Source of the DNA: Desmodesmus armatus
Taxonomy: Eukaryota > Chlorophyta > Chlorophyceae > Sphaeropleales > Scenedesmaceae
Direction: 5' to 3'
Assembly: GCA_007449985.2 (NCBI GenBank)
Contig: VIIQ02000614.1
Location: 496,001 to 560,000 of the forward strand
DNA: 64,000 nucleotides
Positions 11,901 through 23,339 of the stretch are shown piece by piece. Positions within the stretch are counted from its first letter, which is position 1. The number at the start of each line of letters is the position of its first letter. The position numbers and the translations under genes are program-made. The notes below the pieces were generated by a model. That model was not told the DNA's origin. It did no database searches and saw nothing but the letters and a program-made list of their open reading frames with translations.

Positions 11901-14900
11901 TCAGCAGCAAGTTGGGCTCAGAGTGCACGTCCAGAGCCGCCCTCTCCACAGCACCCTCCAGCACTCCGCCCAGCTCCTTGCTGCCCACTCTCAAGCCCGC
12001 CAAGTTTATCGTATGGCTGTGCTGCAGCACCTGCGAGCTTCCCAGTGTGGCGCTCGGCGCCCGCTCGTCGCTTCCCATGCAAGCAGGCGCGTAGTCCAGC
12101 AGCTGCGACTTCAGCATGTGTGACAGCTCGTCAGGGAGCGTGCTGTGCGGGCGGTGGTGGGTATCGCTGCTGTTGCTGCCGCCGTCCTGGCTGCCTTGCC
12201 TGCTGCCAGAAGAGCTGTTGACAGAGGTGACCACACTCAGGGCACTTGCAAAAGACACCTCAACCGCACGAGCTGATAGCACATCTGCCACTTCCATGCT
12301 GAACACGTTGACAGCCTCGCTGCAAAGGCAGGCAAACGCAGCACCAGTCCGGCGGCACATTCAGGACAACCGGCGCCAACTTCAAAACCACCCACTCGTC
12401 TCGGGTGCGCGAGACTTGCATGTTGGCTCCTTGAAAAGAACGGGCAGTTGCGCAGGACGCACCCGCGGCACTCCACTACCCTTTCCACAACTTACAGCCG
12501 TAAGGAGCGTCTCGGACCAGTGAGGGCCGTTGGCGCACATCATCACTTCTGTCCAAACACAGGCAGCCTCTGGTCACTCACCAGTCACTTGGTGTGAAGG
12601 TGGGCTCATAGAAGATGTCCCGTCCGCTGGACGTGTCTGCCTTGTTGAGCGCACACAGCACCGCCATCACGTTCTCCGTGGAGCCATCCAGCACAGGCTG
12701 CAGCAGCACGTCCGACAGCACACTGCGCAGCACAAGAGAACCCACGGTGCAGCATGCGGCCATCTTGACAGTCAGCACAGGCAGCAGGGATAGCAACCCA
12801 GTCATGCCGTCCGTAAGACATGCTGCCCTTGCTAGACCTCCTTGCGCTGCTTGTGCAGGGTTATGTATCGGGGGTGTTGCGCGCACTTCAAGTTCTCTCA
12901 CCTGCTGTGGCCCGCCAGCACCCGGTGCAGCTTTAGGAGTGTCTCATCAAACTCCTGGTCGGCCTGCAGTACAACACACGCACAGGTTGGCCCAACTGCT
13001 GGAAAAGGCTAGCAGGCTGAGTAAACTTTCACAACATATGTCCCAAATGGCTTGTGCCTCTATCCCGTACAGGCTGGACGCTGGTGCCTCAGCTGTACTC
13101 GCGTACACGTCAGCTGGTTAAAGATGCAGACGGACCGTGTCAGGAGACCCCACCACCAGCAAACCAGCTACACCCGCACTGATCATCCCATGCATGCTCA
13201 GAACCAAGCAGCCTTCTCACCGCCAAACACAGCGTCAGCTGCCTCTTGTCAGCTGCACAGCCTCCCAACAGGCCCTCGCCGCGCTGCACGCGTATGAGCC
13301 TGCCTTGCCCGTGTGTGTGCTTGTTGGTGATGCGAGTCCACAGGACCTAGCAGCAGCAAAGAGCGCACATACTGCAGGTCAGGCAAGCATTATCTGCAGC
13401 ATGGTTGCCATGTGAAGTCTCTGAAATCACTTGTGTCTGCCTGCTCAAGAGATGCTGCAGACACCAGGAATATCACACCGTGCTATCTTGTTTGTGCTCA
13501 CTGCTCACTCTGCATCATGCAGGACCACTGGTGTACAGCATGTCTCACCTGCCGTGCATGGTCCATCAGCAGCACCACCTGCATACAGGACACAGCAAGG
13601 TGCACCAACTATTAGGTAAGTGGAAATAGCCTGGAAGTGTTCACCAACCAAAGACACAACAGCACCCAAGCTGGCCAAAATTCATAAGACTTGGCCTCTT
13701 GACAACCCCACTTCTGACTGCCACATTGACGCTGTGTTGGCTTGCACTCACCACATGCTCAGCACACACAAGCTCCTTGACTGCTGCAGCGATCGTGTCC
13801 AGGGCGCCACCCAGGCTTGTCTGCATAGAGCAGTAATGCCACACATCACAGTAGTCAGTCAAGGGCTGTGACATAATGCAGCATGCGGACCTGCTGCCCA
13901 TGTGTGAAGGTTGAACTATAGAAGTGGTGGTGCTGATAGAACAAAACACCCCCTGCAGCTGCAACTGCACTATTGTGCACCCACACAAACTCACCACAGC
14001 GTTGAGCCGCTTGAAGCACTTAGACAGGGTCCCAGGCGCTCCTTCTCCCGCCTGCAAGACGAAACATAGGAAGTGGTGATAGCTCAAGGATCGCCTGACC
14101 AGGAAAAGGAAGCCTTCAACACAGCAGCCCTGTGTGACAGCTGCCATGCAGTCTGTTGGCTCTTGACATATGGCGTTGGAAGCAGTCCGTCTCATAGGTA
14201 CACGCTGCTGAGCTGACGGCTGTGCAACTCTCCGGCACACCACTGCACAGCACACCTTACACGTCACACTCACTTTGCTTCCTCATAAAAGCGTGACTTG
14301 GCGAGTGTATTGCCAAGGTGCACCCCAAACAGCTGTATGTGCTGCTCATCCACCTTGGTAAAGGAGCCTGAGAGCTTGTTGAGGGCCTGGCATGCAGAGC
14401 AACAGCCACGACACGTCAGCAAGGGGGTCCCTGCATGGGACGCAGCTGCAGACTGTGACTGCCCATGTGCGCGATTTCCGACGCTCAGCGGTCACATGCC
14501 TGCTGATGGCGAGCTGATGCACTGGTGTGTGCTGATACGGGTTGCTAGTGGCAGGTGGACCCCACCACTGCCTGCACAGGAGCCTCAGGCCTACTCAACA
14601 GTTGCCGTCACAAGCTGCAGCGTGACGCGGGTATGTGTGATGCTGTGTGTGTGCACAGTCAAGATGATTTTGTGTGTCCACCCCTTTGCAGCCCTCCTAA
14701 CCTGCACCACAGCGATGCTCCGGCCAGACATGTCCTTGATTGCAGTGCACAGGATGTTGCGGGTGTGGTAGTGGGTGGCCCTGTCGATGTCTGGGTTGAA
14801 CAAAGGGTGGCTGTAGGCATCAGGTATGTTCATAAGACCACCTACACACAGCATATGTGCAACAGCAGCCAGATGGGCGTTTGAGGCACACATGGGGTCC

Positions 14901-16230
14901 TGCGGCAACCCACTTGGTCAGCAGATGCCAGCACACCCACAGGCATGCCTGCAGGACCACTTGGCTGGGCACAACTGTACAGGCCAAGATGTCCCACCAT
15001 ACTTGTCGCACAACCTTCAGATGGTCCTGCTGTGTTCATATGTGAGTCAAGCCTGTGGCCGGTCCATACCTTGTTGTGCCACAACACCAGCAATGCCTTC
15101 CCCAAACTTGACAGTGATGCTGCGACCCTCGTCTGGCCCCGTGTTGCCCCTGCGACAGCAGGAGGCAGCAACCAAACAAGGGGGAGCATGGCAGAGTGGT
15201 TCACTGCCGCACCGCGCACGTGCTGCTTCCAGGACAATCACACCATGAAAGGCTGCACCATGTGCTGTTGGGTGGGTAGCCAATCACCAGCGACTCACCC
15301 TTCTACTGGATCAGCAGGCTGCAGCAGCTGCACACAACAGCCAGGATGCTACAAAACAACCCAGCCCTGGCGGCTGAACTGACGACCAGCAACTGCAGCT
15401 GCCAGCACGCCCACCTGAGCTCCTGGCGTGACTCAATGACAAGGAACAGTGTGACCCTCTCACACTCCAGCAGCTCCAGGGCCACGTGCCGCACACTCTC
15501 CATGGCTACATGGATGTCCAGCTCCTTGGTGAGTGTGTTGATGAGCTGGATGGCCTGCAGGCAACAGCAACGCAGGAAGCAGCGAGATGCCTCAGCACGC
15601 ACGCACCCCTATGCAGGTGAGTGTTGTCATGTGAGCACACACCACAGCCTGGCAGCTCTACCGGCAGTGCAGGTGAGCACAGACATGGCATGCCATGCTA
15701 GATGACTGCATGTATGACAGCCAAAGAGTGTCAGGGACTGTTGGTAGCTCCAGCTGGCCCATTCAACAGCTCTGCCTAGTCCAGTGGACGCCACGGCCCC
15801 ACATGACAGGCCAGTGCGTTGCACCTGCTAAAATGCCAGTATGTGCATTGATGAGCACCCCTCCCTGTGTCAAATACAAATACAGTCCTCCTCCAGCACT
15901 TAATACACAATCCCTGTGCTAACACACCCCAGCTTTGCTTGATCGCCCACCCACCCAGCTACCGTAGGGCCCTGAGGGCCACAGCTGCATTCAAAGACAT
16001 GGCGATGCAGCGTCCCTGGGCGCATGCGCTGCAGTCCAACGGCCGCAACCTGTTGCAAATCAACAGAGGTGCGAGATGGGCCCTGACGAAACACCCACCT
16101 TGCGCAAGGAGGCAACATCCTCAGCTGCTGACAAGGACTCGCCCTCATCCAGCATGCTGTGACCTGCACCACTGATGCTCACCACATGGCAGCCAAAGGC
16201 CTGCTGCCCCCCAAACAGGGATGTAACTGA
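8999..16230 (-). CDS. GAF-domain 3',5'-cyclic-nucleotide phosphodiesterase (class I)
   Basis: Predicted to hydrolyse cAMP and/or cGMP. Catalytic exons, checked in phase: 11029-10856, 10543-10384, 10183-9963, 9689-9459, 9214-8999. They carry the class I metal and catalytic signature: HNxxH in VPYHNLAHVV, the HD motif in ICHDLDHDGYTN, and the later metal Asp in HAADISNH. The upstream linker exon (about 11580-11390) ends LDCTALSKEEL. Two GAF domains precede it. The first is spread over 15554-15415, 15149-15070, 14841-14702 and 14386-14274 and ends in NKLSGSFTKVDE, an exact NK-x4-F-x3-DE cyclic-nucleotide-binding signature. The second runs from about 12958 to 11865 (VLCALNKADTSSGRDIF). The 5' end is uncertain: exon-like pieces near 16230-16103 and 16050-15962 look like the N-terminus, but no start codon could be fixed. 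One oddity: the residue that is normally the purine-binding Gln is Glu (codon 9510-9512). Confidence 0.85.
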
Positions 16231-16627
16231 ACCGTACAAGGCTTTTGGATGTCTGTCTGTTCCTCACTGCTGGACTCTCCACCCAACGCTGAGCAGGACA
16301 CAATACACTTGGTCCAAAGTGGACTCAATGCACTATGCACTGTGCATCTTCAGAGCCTAAATCAAAAGGCACAACATAGTATATTGGGGGGTTGAAGCCA
16401 GTTTGATGATCCACGGAAACAAGAAACAACAGCACACAAGTGAGGTGATGACTAGCAGCACGTCAGTGATCACCAGCGTTTCGATCGCCTCTCACCATCA
16501 TTTATGCTGGGGGACAGGCAGCTTCCGGCAACGTGCTTTGCAGTCCCAGCGAGTTCCTGATGATGACTGAAGCTCTGCTGTGTTCCATGCAGTTGCCCCA
16601 GTTGCCCCGTAGTGATGCATTTTTGCC
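16231..16627. promoter_or_regulatory. Divergent intergenic region, phosphodiesterase / kinase
   Basis: About 0.4 kb between the leftward phosphodiesterase gene and the rightward kinase gene. Both promoters should lie here or in unrecognised 5' exons. I see no clear core-promoter motif. The true 5' ends of both genes are uncertain, so the boundaries are approximate. Confidence 0.35.
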
Positions 16628-19600
16628 ATGTTATTTTGTGGATCATGCAGCAGGCTGAGCTCAGTCAGTCGGTGTCCAGCGGCCCTGCCTGCCATCTCTT
16701 GTGGAGACTGTGCCGGTGCAGTCAGGACAGAGCTCGGCTGGACTAAGAACAGTCGTGATACTGGCCATCATAGATCACCAGAAGCCCTGCTCACGCCTCC
16801 TCTGCAGGAGGTGATCACACATCAGCAGGGTGCACCAGCAACAGCAGCAGGGCCCGATCAACAACCAGCAGCAGCTGTGCCGTGTGTTACTGGCGTTCCC
16901 ATCAGCCACCTAAGGAGGATCAGCAGGGCAACCAACCAGCAGGGCAGTGGTACCTACCAGCACCTGGGGCCCCAGGAAAAGTCTCAAGTTGCGGGGAAGC
17001 CGGGCACAGCAATGGAGCAGCGGTTCCCGACACCTCCTCCTTACCAGCAGCAGCACCCAAAGCAAAATATGGTTGTCGTTGTCCAGCAGGGAGAAGGGAC
17101 AGCACACCCCAGGGCGGAAACAGGCGGACAGCTGACGCTTGCCTCGGGGTTGCCAGTGCAGTACCAGCAGCAACCCCAGCAGCAATACCAGAACAATGTG
17201 CAGCAGAGCTTTGCAGTGCAGCTGGCTGTGCCCAGCCAGCTGCAGCCAGGGCAGCAGCAGCCAATGCAGTACCAAGGTCAGCCCGGGGTAACGCTGGGCG
17301 CTCTGCAGCACCAGCAGCAACCTGCCGCACAGCAGCAGCTTCAGGGGCAGTTTCAGGCGCAATTTGCCGGCACAACCGCACAAGCCGCGGAACAGCAGCA
17401 GCAAGCACAACAGCAGCAGCTCATGCAGCAGCAGCACATGCAACAGCAGCAACAGCTGCAGCAGCACATGCAGCAGCAGGCAGTCCTGTCAGCATACGTT
17501 GCTGCGGGATCAACCCCTGCACCACAGCAGATGGCGCAGCGGCAGGGTTCTGCCAACGGCACCCCTGTGATGCGGCAGTCATCTGGCAGTGCCGGTGGTG
17601 TTGTTCGTCAGGAGGTGGTGCTTCCAGCAGCAGGCAGTGCCGGCGTGCTGGCCGAGCTCGACCAGTTGGCAGCTGCTGTGCAAGTAACGCCACAGCCCCA
17701 AGCGCAGCAGCATCCCCAGACCCAGCAGCAACAGCAGCAGCAGCAGATGCCCTACCAGGGGACGCCGCCGCCCCAGCAGCAGCAGCAGTACGGCTATGGC
17801 CAGCAAGTTCAGCAGCAGCCACGGCGCTCTTGGGAGAACCCTCCTGATCTAATCCTGCTGCAGCTCCAACAGCAGCAGCAGCAGCAACAGAGTGACGCTG
17901 CACAGCAGCAGCGCACACCAGTGACAGCCAGCCAGGCTATGCAGCACCAGCAGCCACCGCAGCACCAGCAGCAGCAGACCCCTAGCGCAGAGGCGATGGT
18001 CATTGTTCAGCAGCTCCCACAGACACCACAGCTGCCTGGCCAGGCTGTGCCAGGGCAGCAGGTGCAGGCGGCGGCTGTGCAGCACGCACAGCTGGCCGCC
18101 AGCCAACTGCAACCTCAGCTACCTCAACAGCAGCAGGGGCAACAAAGCCTTCACCAGCACGCGTTGCTGCAGGGTGTGACTGTGTCTGCAGGCAGCTCAG
18201 CCTATGGCACAGCCACACCCATGCAGCTGTCAGGGCACGGCCTGTATGATGCAGCCACGGCTGCCCCAGCTGCTGACGGTCAGGTCTGGGGCGGCGCATC
18301 AGACGTCAAGCAGCAGCCCCAGCTGCAGCCACCACCACAGCAGCTGCAACTCCCAATGCAGCAGGTCCTACCAGCACACCAGCAGCTGCTCCAGCAGCAG
18401 CAGCAGGCTGAGCAGCAGCTGGTGCACAACCTAGTCCAGCTGCAGCCACAGCTGCTGCAGCTGCAAGCACAGCCCCAGGTGCAACTGGTGCAGTTGCAGA
18501 CCCAGCAGCAGCAGCAGCAGCAGGCTCAGCAACCCCAGCAGCAGCAACAGCAGCAGCCGCATGCCATGCCCGTGTCTCCACAGTGCTGGGGAGGTCCGCT
18601 GGCGGTGGTAGCACAGAAGCTGCCGTCAGACGGTGTCGTGCTACCAGGATCGCCCGTCACCTTCCTAGCCGGCACTCAACAGGTAGTGTTGCAGCCGCAA
18701 CAGCAGCAACAGGCTCAGCAGGTGCTGCAGCAGCAGCAGCAGCAGCAACAGCAGGTGCAGCAGCAACAGCAGCAGCTACAGCATGCGCAGCAGCAGGCAC
18801 TGGATGTTCTGAATGCATTGCAACCCAATGGCGTCACCTGGGATGCACAGGCCGTCCAGGTGCAGCAGCAGCAGCAGCAGCTGCAACCACAGCTCCTGCA
18901 ACAGCTGCAGCTGACACCCCAGCAGCAGCAGCAGGCACAGTTTGTCGATTTGCTGATGGGGCAGCAGCAACAGCCACAGCAGTGTGTGGCTGTGTCTGGG
19001 GGTATGGTTGCGATGCCACAGCAGCAGGTTGCACTGCCACAGCAGCAGGTTGCAGTGCGGGCTGCAGCTGTGCAAGCGGCCCCTTCACCATCACCCCTGC
19101 AGCAGCAGCAGCAGCAGCACCAGCTGCCTCAGCAGCAGGGCCAACAGCAGCAGCAGCCACAGCAGGTGCAGCAGCAGGCAGGGATGATGCTCCCTCCAGC
19201 ACCCAGGGCAGCTGTGCCAGGTGTTCCACAGCAACAGCAGCAGCAGCAGCAGCAGAACCAGGGAGCTGTACCGCCTTGGAGGCAGCCTGGGGAGGTCACG
19301 GCCTCTGGCATCACCACAGCAGCGATTGACAGGGAGATCCCATGGGCTGAGCTGCAGTTCGGTCACCAGATTGGCGAGGGAGGCTTTGGCAAGGTACGCT
19401 GGGCTACGCTGTGCGATGACATGTTCAGGGGGCAGGGGCCTTGGGCTTGACGTGAAAGCGGTAGCAGTGGTGGCAGTGTCAGATGGTGTGATTGAGGCAG
19501 AGTATGTTGTCTGCTTGTGATCGCGGTGTGCACTGGCATCATGAGACATTCTACACAGCTTGATGGCACCCCCTTCTGTACATAGGACAGTAGAGCATAC

Positions 19601-22246
19601 AGCAATGATTGTGATTTGTGTGTGCGGCTGTCTGTTTAGTTGAGCTCGTCCAAATGATGCAATGTGAGTGTGTGCTGACGGCTGCTGCTGCTGCTTCTGC
19701 AGGTGTACTATGGTACGTGGCACGGTCAGGCTGTTGCCATCAAGGTGCTGAACCCTCAGTCTGCTGACAGTGCCAAGCTGATGAGTGAGTTCAACAGGGA
19801 GGTGTCCACCATGACACGCCTGCCGGAACACCCCAACGTGCTCAAGCTGCTGGGGGTGTGCACCACACCACCAAACCTGGCACTGGTCACACAGTGAGTG
19901 GCTGACTGTGTTATGGGTGCTGCGGACTTGGTGGCAGGCAAGGTGCATGGCTTACCCAGCAAGCACTGCTGCGTGGGATGCATGGGGCTGACCTAGGAGC
20001 AGGTGCTGCTGACACGGGTGGCAGGCATGATGTGCTGGTTCGCCAGCACTGCTGCATTGGGGCCTAGGCAGGGGGAGGCCGTGAAGACATGGTACTGCGC
20101 TTGCGGTGCTTGTAAGCAGGAGAAGCGCATGCTGTGGCTGAATGTGTGTTTTTGCCTGCATGTGATGTCTGCCTGTGTGTGGTTGCTGACCTTGATCTTA
20201 TTGCTGCTTCTGTTGTGTAATGGTCAGGTTTTGTGCAAAGGGCTCGCTGTACGGCCTGTTGCACTCTCCCGGCTGCTACCTGTCCTGGGTGCAAGTGGTG
20301 GCCATGCTGCTGGATGCTGCCAAGGGCATGGAGCACCTGCACTCAAACTCAGTGCTGCACAGGTGTGTGGGTATGTGGGGCTTGTTGTGTGACTTGAGGT
20401 CGAGGTGTCTGGCAGCAGGCAGCCATGTTGGGCAACATTATGAATTGTTTGCATGATGGTGCATTGTTGCGGGCAATGGTAGGCAAAGGTAGGGTCGCAA
20501 GCCACAGCTGGTACCATTGCTGGTGTGGGGTGCTGAGTGGTTGTGCTGTGTGTTGTGTGCTGCTTGTTGCAGGGACCTGAAGAGTGGCAACTTGCTTGTT
20601 GACCAGGACAGCTCGGTGCGCGTGGCAGACTTTGGGCTCAGCCGCCTGTACCACGGCATGCACACCATGACCGGAGGCCTTGGTACCTTTCAGGTGAGCT
20701 GTGCAGTCCTGAAAGCTGCTGCAGCAAGGCATGTGCAGGGTGATGTGATTTCAGCATGCACGGCACCCTGGGCATGCTGCCTGAGGCTACATGCCAACTA
20801 CAGTACATCTTCGGCGGTTTTTTAATGGTCCACTCGCAACTACTATTCCACGCTGCTCATACACCATGTGCTGCTTGCCAAGGTTGCAAAACACAGGCTG
20901 TCACAGGCTGTGGCATACAATGCATGGTACTCATTGTTGGCTCTCTGCCTCTGCCCCTGGTGTACCCCCCCCCCTTCCCGCTGTGCAGTGGATGGCCCCT
21001 GAGGTCCTGGCCAATCAGCGCTACAGCAACAAGGCTGACATATACAGGTAAAGGCAGATGGGTTCACTGTTTTTGAAATCATTTTGGGAAAATCTTTGTG
21101 CAAATGCTCGGTGCCAACTCATCCCCAGCCTGTGGTTGCGATTGTTTGTTTGCAAAGCCCATGCTTGATGATGGTATTGAGTGCCTGGGACTGTGTGCCG
21201 CTGCCCTGCCCTGATGTGCAGCTTTGGCATGGTGATGTGGGAGTGCTGCGCCAGACAGGTGCCGTTTGAAGGACTGAACGGGGTCCAAGCAGGTGAGACC
21301 ATCAGTGCAAGGGTGGGCCTGACACCCTACTCCAGCCCGACCCTCCTAGCAGCATCAACAACCTGTGGTTGGCACATCATGTACAGGAGCATGTGCAAGC
21401 GTGAGTCTGTTCTGTGCACAAGGGCCGGCCTTTTCCAACAGCCGCCCACTGTGTTACACACTGAGCTTGAGTGTTGTGTGCTTGTTGTGTGCAGCCCTTG
21501 CTGTGATGAGCCGGGGGATGCGGCCCGAGATCCCACAGCACACCCCAGCAGGCCTGGCAGCTCTCATGCAGGTGGGGGAGGGCCTCGCAGAATGTGCCAG
21601 GGCACCCAGTGGTGGGCAGTTGTCAGCACTAGCAGCCCATTGCATGCAAGCTGCACGTGTGCCAGCAGCATTACCTGCGACAGATGCATGCTGCGCTGCC
21701 TATATCGTTCTTGGTAGGGCTGCCTGCACTCTGCAGCGCTGTAAAAAGGCCTATCAAGCAATGTTCATATACACTGAGCTCTTGTTTGAGTGCCAGTATC
21801 AGGTAGGTGGGTGGGGCGTGAGGAAACCAGCTCATTCCCTCGCACCCCACCCACCCACCTGATACTGGTAGTCGAACGTGGGCTCAGTGTATTGTGTGTG
21901 TAGGGGGGGGGGGGCGTAGGAGGGCTGACAAACCAACCTATTGTGCGGGGGGCGATCTGAGCATCCTGCAGGAGAAGCACACAGTGTCACGAGGTTTGGT
22001 TCATGCACTACCTGTAGGCAAGTATGTACACATGGAGTGCTGCTGTGTGTTGCTGCCCTGCAGGACTGTTGGGCCCCCGTGCCTGAGCAGCGCCCAGGGT
22101 TTGATGTGGTTGTGGCGCGCCTGCAGGACCTGCTGCAGCAGCTGCAGCACGCAGAGGTCACAGCAACAGCAGCCGCAGCAGCCAACCGTGCTGCAGCAGC
22201 CATCACTGCGGCTGCCGGGGGTGCGCCAATGAATGCTAGCGGATGA
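16628..22246 (+). CDS. Raf-like (TKL) protein kinase with giant Gln-rich N-terminus
   Basis: Predicted cytosolic Ser/Thr or dual-specificity kinase of the tyrosine-kinase-like group (plant Raf-like MAPKKK/CTR1 relatives). Exons 16628-19393, 19703-19893, 20228-20362, 20573-20693, 20989-21047, 21222-21292, 21495-21571 and 22064-22246 join in frame to about 1,200 residues. Residues 1 to about 900 are low complexity, dominated by Gln with Pro, Ala and Val, encoded by mixed CAG/CAA. The C-terminal 275 residues are the kinase: glycine loop GEGGFGK split by intron 1, VAIK lysine (AVAIKVLN), catalytic HRDLKSGN, DFGLSR, and GTFQWMAPEVL assembled across an intron. An Ala-rich tail ends at TGA 22244-22246. 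The ATG at 16628 is the first in the open frame; the ATG at 17012 (MEQRFPTPPP) is a plausible alternative, and upstream exons are possible. All catalytic residues are present, so it should be active. The Gln-rich region may drive self-association (inference). Confidence 0.9.
17150..19255 (+). repeat. CAG/CAA-rich poly-glutamine coding tract
   Basis: About 2.1 kb of coding sequence made mostly of Gln codons in runs of 3-9, interrupted by Pro, Ala, Leu, Val and Met. The runs mix CAG and CAA, which limits simple slippage and suggests an old, amino-acid-maintained tract, not a fresh repeat expansion. Confidence 0.9.
21772..21889 (+). repeat. Intronic 52-bp stem hairpin (inverted repeat)
   Basis: Left arm 21772-21823 and right arm 21838-21889 fold with a 14-nt loop inside the last kinase intron (21572-22063). 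As RNA, 43 Watson-Crick and 5 G-U pairs form over 52 positions, leaving 4 mismatches. The core CCAGTATCAGGT pairs perfectly. It could be a microRNA-like precursor, a MITE relic or a source of siRNA. Confidence 0.85.
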
Positions 22247-23339
22247 GGCATGCTGGCTTTGCAGTTGGTATGCAGCTGGCTGATACAACAGGGGTGACAT
22301 GCTGGTTGCTGTTTCCTGTTGGTGGCCTGTCTTTTGTGGCCTGCAAAGCTGCCATCCTTGTATCTTTGTTGTGGGCATCTGATCCAGCAGTAGAGCAGTA
22401 AGTTGATGGTGTAGCAGTACAGTAGCTGGGAAAAGGCTGAGACGTCGGTGTGCACGATTTGCTCCACTTGCGTTGGCCATATCAATTGGTGCATTGGATT
22501 TGTGCCTGTCTGTGGCTATGAGATCAGTGGCGGCTGGCATGTTTGATCCATCCAGTTGGTATCACCTGGTGTTGTCCAGGTCTTGTTTCAAGCAGCCGTT
22601 TGTAGCAGGAGTGAGATAGCAGGTGCTTGGGTAGGTGGTGGTTGCGTAGTGCATGCTTGTATCCAGGTGGTGTGTGCTGCACGTGGTGCCAGCAGCACCC
22701 AGCAGCCGTGTTCCTGAAGCAGTTGATAGGGGCAGCTTAGATGGGTTAGTATGCCAACGGTTTGTATTAGGTCGGCCGGCAGATGGGGTGTTTGCATGAT
22801 TGCAAGATGTAATTTTGCGCCACATATTGCGGCAGCTGGTACCTACAGCGCGCTCTGCTAATGGCAAGGCAACTCCCTTGTGTGCAGTTCAATTGGACTT
22901 GTCCACACAACAGCACAGGGGCGTAGGGTGGCGCGCGATCAAATGAGCAGCAGTAAATTATCATGCTGACCTTCAACAACTTTACCGACTAGCCTTTTGC
23001 AGCCCATCTTACTCAGTGCCTTATGCAATGTTCCTGCCAGCCTACGTGGTAGGCGGGTCCTGGACCTCCACTTGTGCACAGTACATGGAAGCTTCAGGGG
23101 TGGCCGCAAAACATGTTGCGCTGGTGTCAAAGTACCAGCACTACATGCAGTACACAGCTGTGCAGTACACAGCCTTCACTTGTACTGCCTCTTACAGGGC
23201 AACATGCAGCAGTGTCTGGTCTAGCCGCATTTGCACATGCACATGCATATATTAACCTCTTCTTTTCGTTGAGAGACACGGCAGCTTCAGCCTCTGCGAT
23301 CTTATTACAACAGGCAGCAGTGCCGCTGCCTGTTGGCTG
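22247..23339. other. Convergent 3' intergenic region, kinase / acyl-CoA reductase
   Basis: About 1.1 kb between two converging stop codons. It should hold both 3' UTRs. TGTAA occurs at about 22808 on the plus strand and TTACA (TGTAA on the minus strand) at about 23305-23309 and near 23192. No gene seen. Confidence 0.45.

Noticed and set aside
16910..19229. Long poly-Leu, poly-Ala and poly-Cys ORFs overlapping the kinase exon
   Set aside because: Frame-shifted or antisense readings of the CAG/CAA repeat (CTG, GCA, TGC runs); the Gln frame continues into a real kinase domain.
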